NCBI GenBank assembly: GCA_902578115.1
Contig: CACHBR010000002.1
Coordinates: 140,001-172,955 of the forward strand
DNA: 32,955 nt
Origin: an uncultured Pelagibacteraceae bacterium
GTDB taxonomy: Bacteria > Pseudomonadota > Alphaproteobacteria > Pelagibacterales > Pelagibacteraceae
Direction: 5' to 3'
A program made the translations under genes and the position numbers. How positions within the stretch are numbered: position 1 is the first letter of the stretch; the number at the start of each line of letters is the position of its first letter. A model generated the notes under the pieces. The model searched no databases, was not told the origin of the DNA, and worked only from the letters and a program-made list of their open reading frames with translations. Positions 1 through 7,391 of the stretch are shown here, piece after piece.

Positions 1-1011
1 ATATTCTTCGTGGAATTTCGGGTAAAAACTTAACCCAATAAACGCGTTGTGCCAAACTGTATGTTTTATTCTTGCAAAATCATTTTTATATAAATCAGAT
101 AAATTTTTATTGACAAGTATTTTTCCACTTATTGTAATTATAAAAGTGAAAAAAATTAAAGTTAGAATTGAATAATTCTTAAATCTTTCTAATGTTTTAG
201 ATAATACAGAATATAAGTAAACAAATATCAAAAATATTAGCCCAATATAAGCAGTTCCTCTAACCAAACAGATAAACAATAAAATGGTCAATTGCAAAAA
301 ACAAAGAAAGAAATTTAGCCTATCAAATTTTTTTTTGTCTAAGATGAAAAATAAAAGATGTAACACAGGTAAAGTTGAAAGAGTTGTAATAAATCGGGAA
401 TTAGATAATGAAAATATTTCAGTGGATCCTCCATAATTACAAATTAAAACCAATATAAACGAGAAAAGAAAGATGAGAAAAATATAAAAATAGATATTAT
501 CTTTATAATATGAAATCATAAATAATATTGATGTAAATAAGAAGATAGATATATATAAAAATTTTAAACTACTTAATTTGATACCAAAAATTGAGAAAGC
601 AATTATGTTGTATAAAACATATCCAATATCACCAAAGTATATGTGTTGTTTATCAAAATTTTGGATTTTTAAATTTTGAGCTTCGTGAATTGTCTTTGTA
701 ATTATTTCGTCATATTCATTAAGCTGTTTAACATTTTCAAAGTTAACCAAATACTCACCAATTATAAATAAATATCTTGTGGAATACTCAGTAATGCTAT
801 TAATTGATTTTAGAACATTAAAAATTTCAATCAATCCAACAAAGCCGTTTAAGTTATATTTTAGAAAAGATATTGCTATACTTATCGAGGAAAAATTTTG
901 AATTGTGATCTCACCTAAAACTCTGCTTCTTGAATCGAAAAAAGAAATAATTACAAATATACACAGAAGCATGACTGCAAAAAAAATATTTTTTTTTATT
1001 TTAACATTCAT
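1..1011 (-). CDS. Polytopic membrane protein, partial (C-terminus beyond left edge)
   Basis: An open frame of 337 codons runs leftward from an ATG at 1011-1009 to the window edge without a stop, so the protein is truncated by the window and not necessarily in nature. It begins with a short basic stretch and a hydrophobic segment (about residues 9-24). A soluble, probably periplasmic portion of about 100 residues follows. Several strongly hydrophobic helices come next (about 125-145, 148-165, 170-190, 215-235, 240-260, 275-295). The last visible part contains a 'KHTVWHNAFIGLSFYP' stretch, a loop motif I associate with uncharacterised polytopic proteins near glycosyltransferase genes. This architecture could fit a GT-C-like glycosyltransferase or an O-antigen-type membrane protein, but I do not recognise a family. 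It is divergent from the gene at 1121. Confidence 0.75.
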   Translation of the reverse strand, partial: MNVKIKKNIFFAVMLLCIFVIISFFDSRSRVLGEITIQNFSSISIAISFLKYNLNGFVGLIEIFNVLKSINSITEYSTRYLFIIGEYLVNFENVKQLNEYDEIITKTIHEAQNLKIQNFDKQHIYFGDIGYVLYNIIAFSIFGIKLSSLKFLYISIFLFTSILFMISYYKDNIYFYIFLIFLFSFILVLICNYGGSTEIFSLSNSRFITTLSTLPVLHLLFFILDKKKFDRLNFFLCFLQLTILLFICLVRGTAYIGLIFLIFVYLYSVLSKTLERFKNYSILTLIFFTFIITISGKILVNKNLSDLYKNDFARIKHTVWHNAFIGLSFYPKFHEEY

Positions 1012-1120
1012 GTAATTATGACTATTGGTTTATAACATATACAAATAAAAAGATGTATTATTATAAATAATTTTGATAAAAATTATCAGTTTCAATGTTT
1101 TTTTGCCTTATAATTAAAAT
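1012..1120. promoter_or_regulatory. Divergent intergenic region with possible promoters
   Basis: This 109-base gap separates two divergent genes and should hold both promoters. A perfect TATAAT lies at 1109-1114 on the plus strand, only six bases before the ATG at 1121. If used, it would give a leaderless or nearly leaderless message. On the minus strand a TATAAT lies at 1065-1060, about 50 bases before the divergent ATG. No good -35 hexamer at 16-18 bases is visible for either, and such boxes are common by chance in DNA this A+T-rich. Confidence 0.3.
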
Positions 1121-2395
1121 ATGAAGATTAAAAAAATAGCGATTGTATTATTGTCATTTTGTTTGATTTTAGCAATTATTTTTGTTTTCAAAAATTTTTT
1201 TATTTCAGTTTCTGTAAAATACTTACCTACAGAATTGAAGAATGTAATTAAATTTACACTTAATAAAAAAAATGAGTATTTACTCAACACTCAAAATATA
1301 AATGAAAAATTATTCAACGATTATAACGTAAAATTTTTACCAGAAACTCAAAAATTGAAGCTTAATTTTGAAAAATATCAACTTCAATTTATTCCAAAAT
1401 CTGAAATTGGATACTTTCAAAAACTAGTAGAAAAAAAAGGAAATAGCTATAAAAGTTTTTACATTGATAGTCTTGATAATGATCATTTAATTTTGACAGA
1501 TTCTTCAGGAAATTCTTATTTCGTTTCAGATATAAATAATTTAAATTTATCTTTGGCTAAATTAAAACCAGTTACAAAAAATATAAATCCTACAAAGGTT
1601 TTAGACACTCTTACTTTTAATAACAATTTATTTATCGCATACATAGATACAAGTAATGAGAATTGCAGAAATTTTGTTATATCAAGATCTGAAATAAATA
1701 AGAAAAGTTTAAATTATGAGGAATTTTTTAGGGAAAAAAAATGTTCAAATTTTATTCAAGGCGGTAGAATGCAAATTTTAAATTTTAAAGACAGTCCTGG
1801 GCTTCTTTTCTCTATCGCTGATAATCTTGTTGATAAACCCAACAATTTGCCTCAATCAAATAATTCTAATTTTGGAAAAATTTTATTTAAAGATTTTAAA
1901 GAAAAAAAAGCAATAATATTTTCAAAGGGTCATAGAAATCCACAAGGGTTATTAGTTCAAGATAATATAATTTTATCAACTGAACACGGTCCTAGAGGCG
2001 GGGATGAAATAAATAAAATTGAATTTGGGAAAAATTATGGATGGCCAATCGCATCCTACGGAATGAAATATTCCTCAAATTCAGAGTATTTAGAGAGTCA
2101 TTCCATCAATGGTTTTGAAGAGCCTATTTTCTCTTTTATACCTTCCATAGGAATATCTGAAATAATTAAAATCCCAGATAGCTTTAATAAGAATTGGAAG
2201 AATAATTTCTTAGTGTCTTCCTTAAATAAAAAAAGTTTGTACAGGGTAAAATTTGAAAAAAATTATTCCAAAATTAATTATTTTGAAGAAATATACATAG
2301 GTCAAAGAATAAGAGATATTAAAATCTTAAATAAAAAAATATTTTTAGCTCTAGAAAATTCGGGAGAATTAGGAGTCCTATCTGCATATGAATAA
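1121..2395 (+). CDS. Membrane-anchored PQQ-dependent sugar dehydrogenase-like protein (GSDH family)
   Basis: This 424-residue protein has a basic start and a hydrophobic segment at about residues 5-23 with no obvious cleavage site, so it is probably anchored in the inner membrane facing the periplasm. The C-terminal half carries hallmarks of the glucose/sorbosone dehydrogenase beta-propeller family: 'GHRNPQGL' (270-277), 'EHGPRGGDEIN' (288-298) and 'NYGWP' (305-309), plus a late 'GQRIRDIKIL' stretch. In the family the His and Arg residues of these motifs line the active site and the PQQ pocket, and the reaction is oxidation of aldose sugars. The N-terminal half is divergent, so the sugar substrate and even PQQ use are uncertain. 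The last eight bases overlap the following methyltransferase gene, indicating co-transcription. A role in periplasmic sugar oxidation or glycan modification is inference. Confidence 0.8.
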   Translation: MKIKKIAIVLLSFCLILAIIFVFKNFFISVSVKYLPTELKNVIKFTLNKKNEYLLNTQNINEKLFNDYNVKFLPETQKLKLNFEKYQLQFIPKSEIGYFQKLVEKKGNSYKSFYIDSLDNDHLILTDSSGNSYFVSDINNLNLSLAKLKPVTKNINPTKVLDTLTFNNNLFIAYIDTSNENCRNFVISRSEINKKSLNYEEFFREKKCSNFIQGGRMQILNFKDSPGLLFSIADNLVDKPNNLPQSNNSNFGKILFKDFKEKKAIIFSKGHRNPQGLLVQDNIILSTEHGPRGGDEINKIEFGKNYGWPIASYGMKYSSNSEYLESHSINGFEEPIFSFIPSIGISEIIKIPDSFNKNWKNNFLVSSLNKKSLYRVKFEKNYSKINYFEEIYIGQRIRDIKILNKKIFLALENSGELGVLSAYE

Positions 2396-3083
2396 TATTC
2401 TAAAATATCCAGGTAAAGAACTTGCATTGTTTGACCAAGCAAAATTTTGGAGAAAATATGTTTACTTATTAACAAAAAAATTTTTTGGAAAAAATATACT
2501 TGAAGTTGGTGCGGGTATAGGAAGTTTTACTAGCAATTATTACAAAGAAGACTCGAACATAACACTAACCGAACTAGATCAAAATAATATAGAAATTTTA
2601 AGGAAAAAATTTGCAAATAAAAAGAATATTTTAATTGAAAATAAATTTACAAACAAATTTGAAAAAAAATTTGATACAATTATTTATATGTCAGTTTTAG
2701 AGCATATTGAACATGACGTTAGTGAAATTAATATAGCATTATCAAAATTAGAAAGCCAAGGCTATTTAATAATTTTGGTTCCAGCACATAATTATATGTA
2801 TAGTCAGTTTGACAAGGAGATAGGACATTTTAAAAGATATGAAATAGATTTTTTTCAAAATCTTAAATTTAACAATTCAAAAATTATTAAATGTTTTATG
2901 ACAGACACTATGGGCTGGATATTATATTACTTAAATAAAATTTTTTATAAAAATGAAAAATATCCTAGTAAGCTAAAAATTTTTTTATGGGATAAATTAT
3001 TTGTTCCCTTTACAATCATTTTGGACTTTCTTACTTTATATAAGATGGGCAAGAATATTATTGTTATAATAAGAAAAAACTAG
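2388..3083 (+). CDS. Class I SAM-dependent methyltransferase
   Basis: This is a 231-residue Rossmann-fold methyltransferase. The SAM-binding glycine motif is 'EVGAGIGSF' (39-47), the acidic end of strand 2 is around 'TELDQ' (61-65), and the post-motif 'MSVLEHIEHD' (101-110) is typical of Methyltransf_11/23 proteins. 'VPAHNYMYSQFDKEIGHFKRY' (about 131-151) is also characteristic of a subset often found beside glycosyltransferases. The last third is hydrophobic and basic, suggesting membrane association, perhaps acting on a lipid-linked substrate. It overlaps the upstream dehydrogenase gene by eight bases, so the two probably form a small operon separate from the locus starting at 3179. Substrate unknown. 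Confidence 0.85.
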   Translation: MNNILKYPGKELALFDQAKFWRKYVYLLTKKFFGKNILEVGAGIGSFTSNYYKEDSNITLTELDQNNIEILRKKFANKKNILIENKFTNKFEKKFDTIIYMSVLEHIEHDVSEINIALSKLESQGYLIILVPAHNYMYSQFDKEIGHFKRYEIDFFQNLKFNNSKIIKCFMTDTMGWILYYLNKIFYKNEKYPSKLKIFLWDKLFVPFTIILDFLTLYKMGKNIIVIIRKN

Positions 3084-3123
3084 TTTTTATTGGATTTTTG
3101 CTGTATTTATTTCCCTTTACAAC

Positions 3124-3178
3124 CGTTCAAAAATTGTACACTATAACGTTCAAATAATGAACGCGAGCAATTTTTAAC
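3124..3178 (+). promoter_or_regulatory. Nested inverted repeats upstream of the MarR-type regulator
   Basis: A perfect inverted repeat CGTTCA (3147-3152), AATAA spacer, TGAACG (3158-3163) lies just upstream of the regulator gene. A further direct copy of CGTTCA is at 3124-3129. It is flanked by an outer inverted repeat: GTTCAAAAATTG (3125-3136) pairs with CAATTTTTAAC (3168-3178) with one bulged base and ends directly at the ATG. A TATAAC at 3142-3147 could be a -10 box overlapping the operator. This could be a DNA operator for autoregulation by the winged-helix protein or an RNA leader hairpin. The palindrome is seen directly; its function is inferred. Confidence 0.5.
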
Positions 3179-3514
3179 ATGAGTAAAGAAGAGAATAAAT
3201 ACAACGAAAACAGTCAAGAATATCTAGAAATCTTGAGACACATTAAAAAGACCGAAGAGCTTTCTCAAAGAAATTTAGCTAAAACGTTAGGTTTTAGTTT
3301 GGGTAAATTAAATTACTTAATCAGAGCACTTCAAAAAAAAGGGTTAATAAAAATAGAAAATTTTAAGAAAAATCCAAATAAATCAAAATATCTTTATTAT
3401 TTAACACCCAAAGGTCTAACTGTAAAAACCACATTAACCTTAAATTTTATGGAAAGAAAGCTTGCAGAATACGATGAGCTTAAAAAGGATTTAGAAGGAG
3501 AAAAAGGGGAATAA
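3179..3514 (+). CDS. MarR-type EPS-associated transcriptional regulator
   Basis: A 111-residue protein made almost entirely of a winged helix-turn-helix domain. The segment at about residues 16-55 ('KKTEELSQRNLAKTLGFSLGKLNYLIRALQKKG') is the recognition HTH, and 'YLYYLTPKGLTVKTTLTLNFM' (about 70-92) is the wing and following helix. The C-terminus is a charged helix. It matches, from memory, the small 'MarR family EPS-associated transcriptional regulator' group found at the head of exopolysaccharide loci in Proteobacteria. Its stop codon shares a base with the start of the NusG-like gene (TAATG), so the two are translationally coupled. The palindrome directly upstream suggests autoregulation. 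The ATG chosen is the only one near, and no Shine-Dalgarno sequence precedes it. Confidence 0.85.
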   Translation: MSKEENKYNENSQEYLEILRHIKKTEELSQRNLAKTLGFSLGKLNYLIRALQKKGLIKIENFKKNPNKSKYLYYLTPKGLTVKTTLTLNFMERKLAEYDELKKDLEGEKGE

Positions 3515-4011
3515 TGTGGACAGTGTTAAAATTTGATAAAAAGGCTTTAGCATTGCTAAAAGAAGATCTGTCTTTAAAGTTGGGTAAGAATTTAAAAATC
3601 TATATACCAAAATTAAGAGTCCAAAAATATAAAAACAATAAATTAATTAACAAGGAGGTTAATCTGTTAGGTGACTATTTATTTTGTTTTCATGAAAATT
3701 TATCCAATAAAAAAATAAATGAAAGTTTGAAATTCTCAAGAGGATTAAAATGTATTCTCAAAGGATTTGAATCATCCCAAGAGGATATTCGTAGTTTTGT
3801 TGAGAAATGTAAATCTTCGGAATGTGAAAATGGTTTTGTTTCAAGAGATTTCTTCAATTTAGAATTAAATAGAACATATAAATTTTCATCGGGACCTTTT
3901 ACAGACAAAATTTTTCAGATCATAAATTTTCAAAGGAATAGAATTAAAATTTTAATGGGTAACATAGAAACAACAATTAATAGGAAAAAGTTTTTATATA
4001 TACCTGTATAA
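3514..4011 (+). CDS. NusG/RfaH-like specialised transcription elongation factor
   Basis: A 165-residue NusG paralogue. The N-terminal NGN domain opens with 'MWTVLKFDKKALALL' and contains 'IYIPKLRVQK' (about 29-38) and 'LLGDYLFCF' (about 51-59), the usual core strands. The C-terminal part has a KOW-like beta barrel with 'FSSGPFTDKIFQIINFQ' and 'IKILMGNIETTI' (about 124-156). It is shorter than housekeeping NusG and sits at the head of a polysaccharide operon rather than next to secE/rplK, as expected of RfaH/UpxY-like specialised factors. Such proteins ride RNA polymerase and suppress early termination in long surface-glycan operons. An AAGGAG at 3495-3500 and a GGGG at 3506-3509 precede the ATG, one of the few recognisable ribosome binding signals here. 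A G+C-rich candidate recruitment site follows at 4059-4073. Confidence 0.82.
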   Translation: MWTVLKFDKKALALLKEDLSLKLGKNLKIYIPKLRVQKYKNNKLINKEVNLLGDYLFCFHENLSNKKINESLKFSRGLKCILKGFESSQEDIRSFVEKCKSSECENGFVSRDFFNLELNRTYKFSSGPFTDKIFQIINFQRNRIKILMGNIETTINRKKFLYIPV

Positions 4012-4058
4012 ATCTAAAAAAATGTTTAAAATAATTGTAAATCGAATTTTTTACAAAG

Positions 4059-4073
4059 TGCGGAGCGTTGGCT
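4059..4073 (+). promoter_or_regulatory. ops/JUMPstart-like element in operon leader
   Basis: GTGCGGAGCGTTGGCT is strikingly G+C-rich within an A+T-rich 71-base gap between the NusG-like gene and the first biosynthetic gene. GCGGAGCGT differs from the enterobacterial RfaH-recruiting ops core GCGGTAGCGT (recalled from memory) by a single missing T. AGC (4064-4066), GTTG loop and GCT (4071-4073) can form a small hairpin, comparable to the non-template hairpin of ops. GGAG (4062-4065) is about 17 bases from the ATG, too far for a normal ribosome binding site. A role as loading site for the adjacent NusG paralogue is inference. Confidence 0.5.
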
Positions 4074-4082
4074 AAAATATAA

Positions 4083-5066
4083 ATGAAAATAGTCGTTACA
4101 GGTGGTGCAGGTTTTATCGGAAGTAATCTTGTTGATTATCTTGTTAAGAAAAAACACAAAGTAATCGTAATTGATAATTTTAGTACTGGACTTAAAAATA
4201 ATCTAAAATTGAGCCAGAAAAAAGTAAAAATAATAAATAAAGATATTTCATATAATAATAACCTTGATAGAATTTTTAAAGGAGTAGATTATGTTTTTCA
4301 TTTAGCCGGACTTGCTGACATTGTGCCAAGTATTGAAAAACCAGAATCATACTTTAGATCTAATGTGCTTGGAACATTTAATATTTTAGAAGCTTGCAGA
4401 AAAAATAAAATAAAAAAAATTATTTATGCAGCATCGGCAAGTTGTTATGGTTTACCTAAAAAATTTCCTACTAATGAACTTGAGAAAATAAATGTTAAGT
4501 ATCCTTATGCATTTACAAAATGGCAAGGAGAAGAATTGGTTAAACATTGGTTTGAAATTTATAAGCTACCATATATTTCTATGAGATTTTTTAATGTTTA
4601 TGGACCTCGTTCAAGAACTTCGGGTGCTTATGGTGCTGTTTTTGGAGTGTTTCTTGCACAAAAAGTAGCAAAAAGACCTTTGACAGTAGTAGGCTCTGGA
4701 AAACAAACAAGAGATTTTATTCACATAACTGACATTGTTGAAGCATTATACAAGGCGGCTTTTTCAAAGGTTGAAGGTAAAATTTATAATGTAGGAAGTG
4801 GAAAAGAAACAAGCGTAAATAAAATTGCAAATCTAATAAGTAAAAAAAGAATAAGTATTCCAAAAAGACCAGGTGAGCCAGATCGTTCACTTTCAGATAT
4901 TAAAAAAATCAAAAAAGATTTAAATTGGAGACCTAAAGTAAGTATTGAAAAAGGGGTTCAAGACTTATTGGAAAATTTACATCATTGGAAAAAAGCACCC
5001 GTATGGACTCCAAAAAAAATAAAAAAAGCTACAAAAGTTTGGTTTAAATTTTTGAAAAAGAAATGA
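4083..5066 (+). CDS. NAD-dependent nucleotide-sugar epimerase (extended SDR)
   Basis: A 327-residue extended short-chain dehydrogenase. It has the NAD-binding 'TGGAGFIG' (6-13), the 'HLAG' region (about 73-76), a catalytic 'ASASCYG' (117-123) and the active-site pair Tyr142/Lys146 in 'YAFTK'. 'MRFFNVYGPR' and 'RDFIHITDIVEAL' later in the chain are typical of UDP-glucose/UDP-GlcNAc 4-epimerases and related dehydratases. It probably interconverts a UDP-hexose or UDP-HexNAc at C4 in the cytoplasm, supplying precursor to the operon. It is the first biosynthetic gene after the ops-like element and overlaps the next gene by ATGA, so the two are coupled. A 4,6-dehydratase cannot be excluded. Confidence 0.82.
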   Translation: MKIVVTGGAGFIGSNLVDYLVKKKHKVIVIDNFSTGLKNNLKLSQKKVKIINKDISYNNNLDRIFKGVDYVFHLAGLADIVPSIEKPESYFRSNVLGTFNILEACRKNKIKKIIYAASASCYGLPKKFPTNELEKINVKYPYAFTKWQGEELVKHWFEIYKLPYISMRFFNVYGPRSRTSGAYGAVFGVFLAQKVAKRPLTVVGSGKQTRDFIHITDIVEALYKAAFSKVEGKIYNVGSGKETSVNKIANLISKKRISIPKRPGEPDRSLSDIKKIKKDLNWRPKVSIEKGVQDLLENLHHWKKAPVWTPKKIKKATKVWFKFLKKK

Positions 5067-6586
5067 AAAAAAAATTTTTTAAACTAGAAACATTAAAAAG
5101 GTTACTCGAAAAAGAGAAAACAATAGGAAGAAAAATAGTCCACTGCCATGGAGTTTTTGACCTTATTCATATTGGCCACATAAAGCATTTTAAGGAGTCC
5201 AAAAGACTTGGAGATATTTTAGTTGTAACTGTGACTCCTGACAAATTTGTCGATAAAGGCCCTGGAAGACCAGCATTTAAAGAGAGAACGAGGATCGAGG
5301 CTTTAGAGGCACTCGAAGATATTGATTATTTAGCTCTAAATACAGAGAGAAGTGCTTTATCAGCCATAAGAAAAATCAAACCAAATTTTTACTGTAAAGG
5401 ACCCGACTATAAAAATTTTTCTCACGATTTAACTGGCAAAATTAGTGATGAGGTAAAGGAAGTAAAAAAGTTCAAAGGTAGAGTGATTTTTACAAAATCA
5501 GAAACTTTTAGCTCAACTCGATTAATAAATGAAAACAGTGGAATTTTATCCGATGAGCAAAAAATGTTTATTAAAAATATTAAAAAAAATAATAATTTTA
5601 TTTCTACAAGAAAAAAAATTGAGAATTTCAAAAAACTTAAAGTTTTGCTTGTTGGCGAGATAATTATTGACCAATATGTTTTTTGTGAAGCCCTTGGTAA
5701 ATCAGGAAAAGAACCAGTTTTAGCTTTGAGAGATTTATATACAGAGGAGTATTTAGGTGGGGCTGGAGCTATTTCAAATCACCTTTCAACTTTTTGTAAA
5801 AATATCAAACTGTTATCTATGCTTGGGGAAAGAGAAGAGTTTAAAAAATTTATAAACTCTTCAATTCAAAAAAACGTGAATTTAGAATACATAAAAAAAA
5901 AAAATTCTCCCACAATAATCAAAAAAAGATTCTTGGATCATGTAAGTCATAGTAAAGTTCTTGGTGTCTATAAAATTAATGACGAACTGTTAACAAAACA
6001 AAATGAAAAAAATTTTAATAAAATATTAATTAAAAATCTAAAAAAATTTGATCTTGTAATAGTGTCTGATTACGGTCATGGACTTATTTCAAAAAAAAGT
6101 GCAGAAATTATAACAAAATATTCTAGATTTTTAGCTCTTAATGCGCAAGTTAATGCAGCCAATATAGGTTATCACACAATGAGAAATTACAAGAATTTAG
6201 ATTGTGTTATTATTAATGAAAAAGAGATCCGTCATGAAACAAGAGACAAAAACACAAATATAGAAAAATTAATGATAAATCTATCCAATGCACATAATAT
6301 TAAAAACTTAATTGTTACTAGAGGGTCAAGTGGATCAACAATCTTTAATTCAAAATCTCAAAAGTTTTTTTATTCCCCCGCATTTGCAAAAGCCACAATT
6401 GATAAAATAGGAGCAGGAGATGCAATGTTATCGATGGCTTCACTTTGTCTCAAAATGAAGCTTCAACCTGACATAACACTTTTAATTTCATCGTTAGCTG
6501 CAGCTTTTTCTGTAGAAAATATAGGTAATAAAAATAAAATATCCAAAATGAAAATTTTAAAAAATTTGGAAAATTTATTTAAATAA
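5063..6586 (+). CDS. Bifunctional nucleotidyltransferase-PfkB sugar kinase (HldE domains in reversed order)
   Basis: A 507-residue fusion. Residues about 24-160 are a cytidylyltransferase-fold domain with 'HGVFDLIHIGHI' (29-40), the HxGH nucleotide-binding signature, and 'FSSTRLIN' (149-156). Residues about 190-505 are a PfkB/ribokinase-type kinase with 'GGAGA' (232-236), 'VSDYGHG' (334-340) and 'IGAGDA' (449-454), whose Asp is the catalytic base. In the heptose enzyme HldE the kinase comes first and the adenylyltransferase second; here the order is reversed. The enzyme probably phosphorylates a sugar and then activates it with a nucleotide, but whether the sugar is a heptose and whether ATP or CTP is used cannot be read. 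No GmhA or GmhB gene is in the window. An A12 tract lies at 5893-5904 in the coding sequence. Confidence 0.85.
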   Translation: MKKKFFKLETLKRLLEKEKTIGRKIVHCHGVFDLIHIGHIKHFKESKRLGDILVVTVTPDKFVDKGPGRPAFKERTRIEALEALEDIDYLALNTERSALSAIRKIKPNFYCKGPDYKNFSHDLTGKISDEVKEVKKFKGRVIFTKSETFSSTRLINENSGILSDEQKMFIKNIKKNNNFISTRKKIENFKKLKVLLVGEIIIDQYVFCEALGKSGKEPVLALRDLYTEEYLGGAGAISNHLSTFCKNIKLLSMLGEREEFKKFINSSIQKNVNLEYIKKKNSPTIIKKRFLDHVSHSKVLGVYKINDELLTKQNEKNFNKILIKNLKKFDLVIVSDYGHGLISKKSAEIITKYSRFLALNAQVNAANIGYHTMRNYKNLDCVIINEKEIRHETRDKNTNIEKLMINLSNAHNIKNLIVTRGSSGSTIFNSKSQKFFYSPAFAKATIDKIGAGDAMLSMASLCLKMKLQPDITLLISSLAAAFSVENIGNKNKISKMKILKNLENLFK

Positions 6587-6590
6587 AAAT

Positions 6591-7391
6591 ATGGAAAATT
6601 ATTTTACAACTGAGGAAATTAACACTCAAAAAAGTCTAATAAAAAAAGGATATTTTATTTTTGATATTAAAGAAAAAAAATTACTGAATGAAATAAGAGA
6701 CAAAACTTTGTTTCATGTAAAGGATTGGTTTAAAAAAAGAAAAATTAAACTTAAAATAAACACAAATATATTAAACAATATTCATAAATTTATCTCAATT
6801 GAAAATTTAAATTCACTAAGGCTGCATGTTTACAATAAATTAAACTTAGATAGAAAATTTCACGAAAACTACTTTTTTATTGGCAAACAATATATTGATA
6901 TTTTATGTGGTAACGAAGTTTCTATGCAAAAAAAAGTAAATTTAAGTATCCAGCTACCTAAGGACGATAGTTCGTTATTACCAGTACATTCAGATGTTTG
7001 GCAAGGAGACTCTCCGTACGAATTAGTTTTATGGATACCTTTAGTAAACTGTGCCAAAACAAAATCAATGTATATTTTACCAAAAAAAATTAATAAAAAA
7101 TTTCAAGACAAATTATTCAAATATAATTCAACATCAAAAATTTTTGATGAGGTGAAGGGAAAAGTTAAATGGTTAGATATAAAGTATGGACAAGGACTTA
7201 TATTTACCCAAAATATTATGCATGGAAATGTAGTAAATTTAGAAAAAACTACAAGGTGGAGTTTTAATTGCAGATTCAAATCTTTACTTTCACCATATAG
7301 TGGAAAAACAATTGGTGACTTCTTTTCACCAATTACAATAAGAGCAGCTACTAGACTAGGTATGAATTATGAAGAACCTAAAAAAAAATAG
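6591..7391 (+). CDS. 2OG-Fe(II) oxygenase of the sporadic carbohydrate cluster type
   Basis: A 266-residue protein with a jelly-roll iron site: 'HSDVWQGDSPYELVLWIPL' supplies His133 and Asp135, 'IMHGNV' supplies His211, and Arg222 or Arg228 ('TTRWSFNCRFK') would bind 2-oxoglutarate. This pattern matches, from memory, the 'sporadic carbohydrate cluster 2OG-Fe(II) oxygenase' family (TIGR04324), which occurs with LIC12192-family proteins such as the one encoded directly after it. The likely role is hydroxylation or oxidation of an activated sugar. The gene starts a few bases after the kinase fusion and overlaps the next gene by 23 bases. The family name should be confirmed by HMM search. Confidence 0.78.
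   Translation: MENYFTTEEINTQKSLIKKGYFIFDIKEKKLLNEIRDKTLFHVKDWFKKRKIKLKINTNILNNIHKFISIENLNSLRLHVYNKLNLDRKFHENYFFIGKQYIDILCGNEVSMQKKVNLSIQLPKDDSSLLPVHSDVWQGDSPYELVLWIPLVNCAKTKSMYILPKKINKKFQDKLFKYNSTSKIFDEVKGKVKWLDIKYGQGLIFTQNIMHGNVVNLEKTTRWSFNCRFKSLLSPYSGKTIGDFFSPITIRAATRLGMNYEEPKKK

Noticed and set aside
3075-3088. AAAAACTAGTTTTT palindrome as terminator after the methyltransferase at 2388
   Set aside because: It has only two G/C bases, overlaps the stop codon and would form a very weak RNA hairpin.
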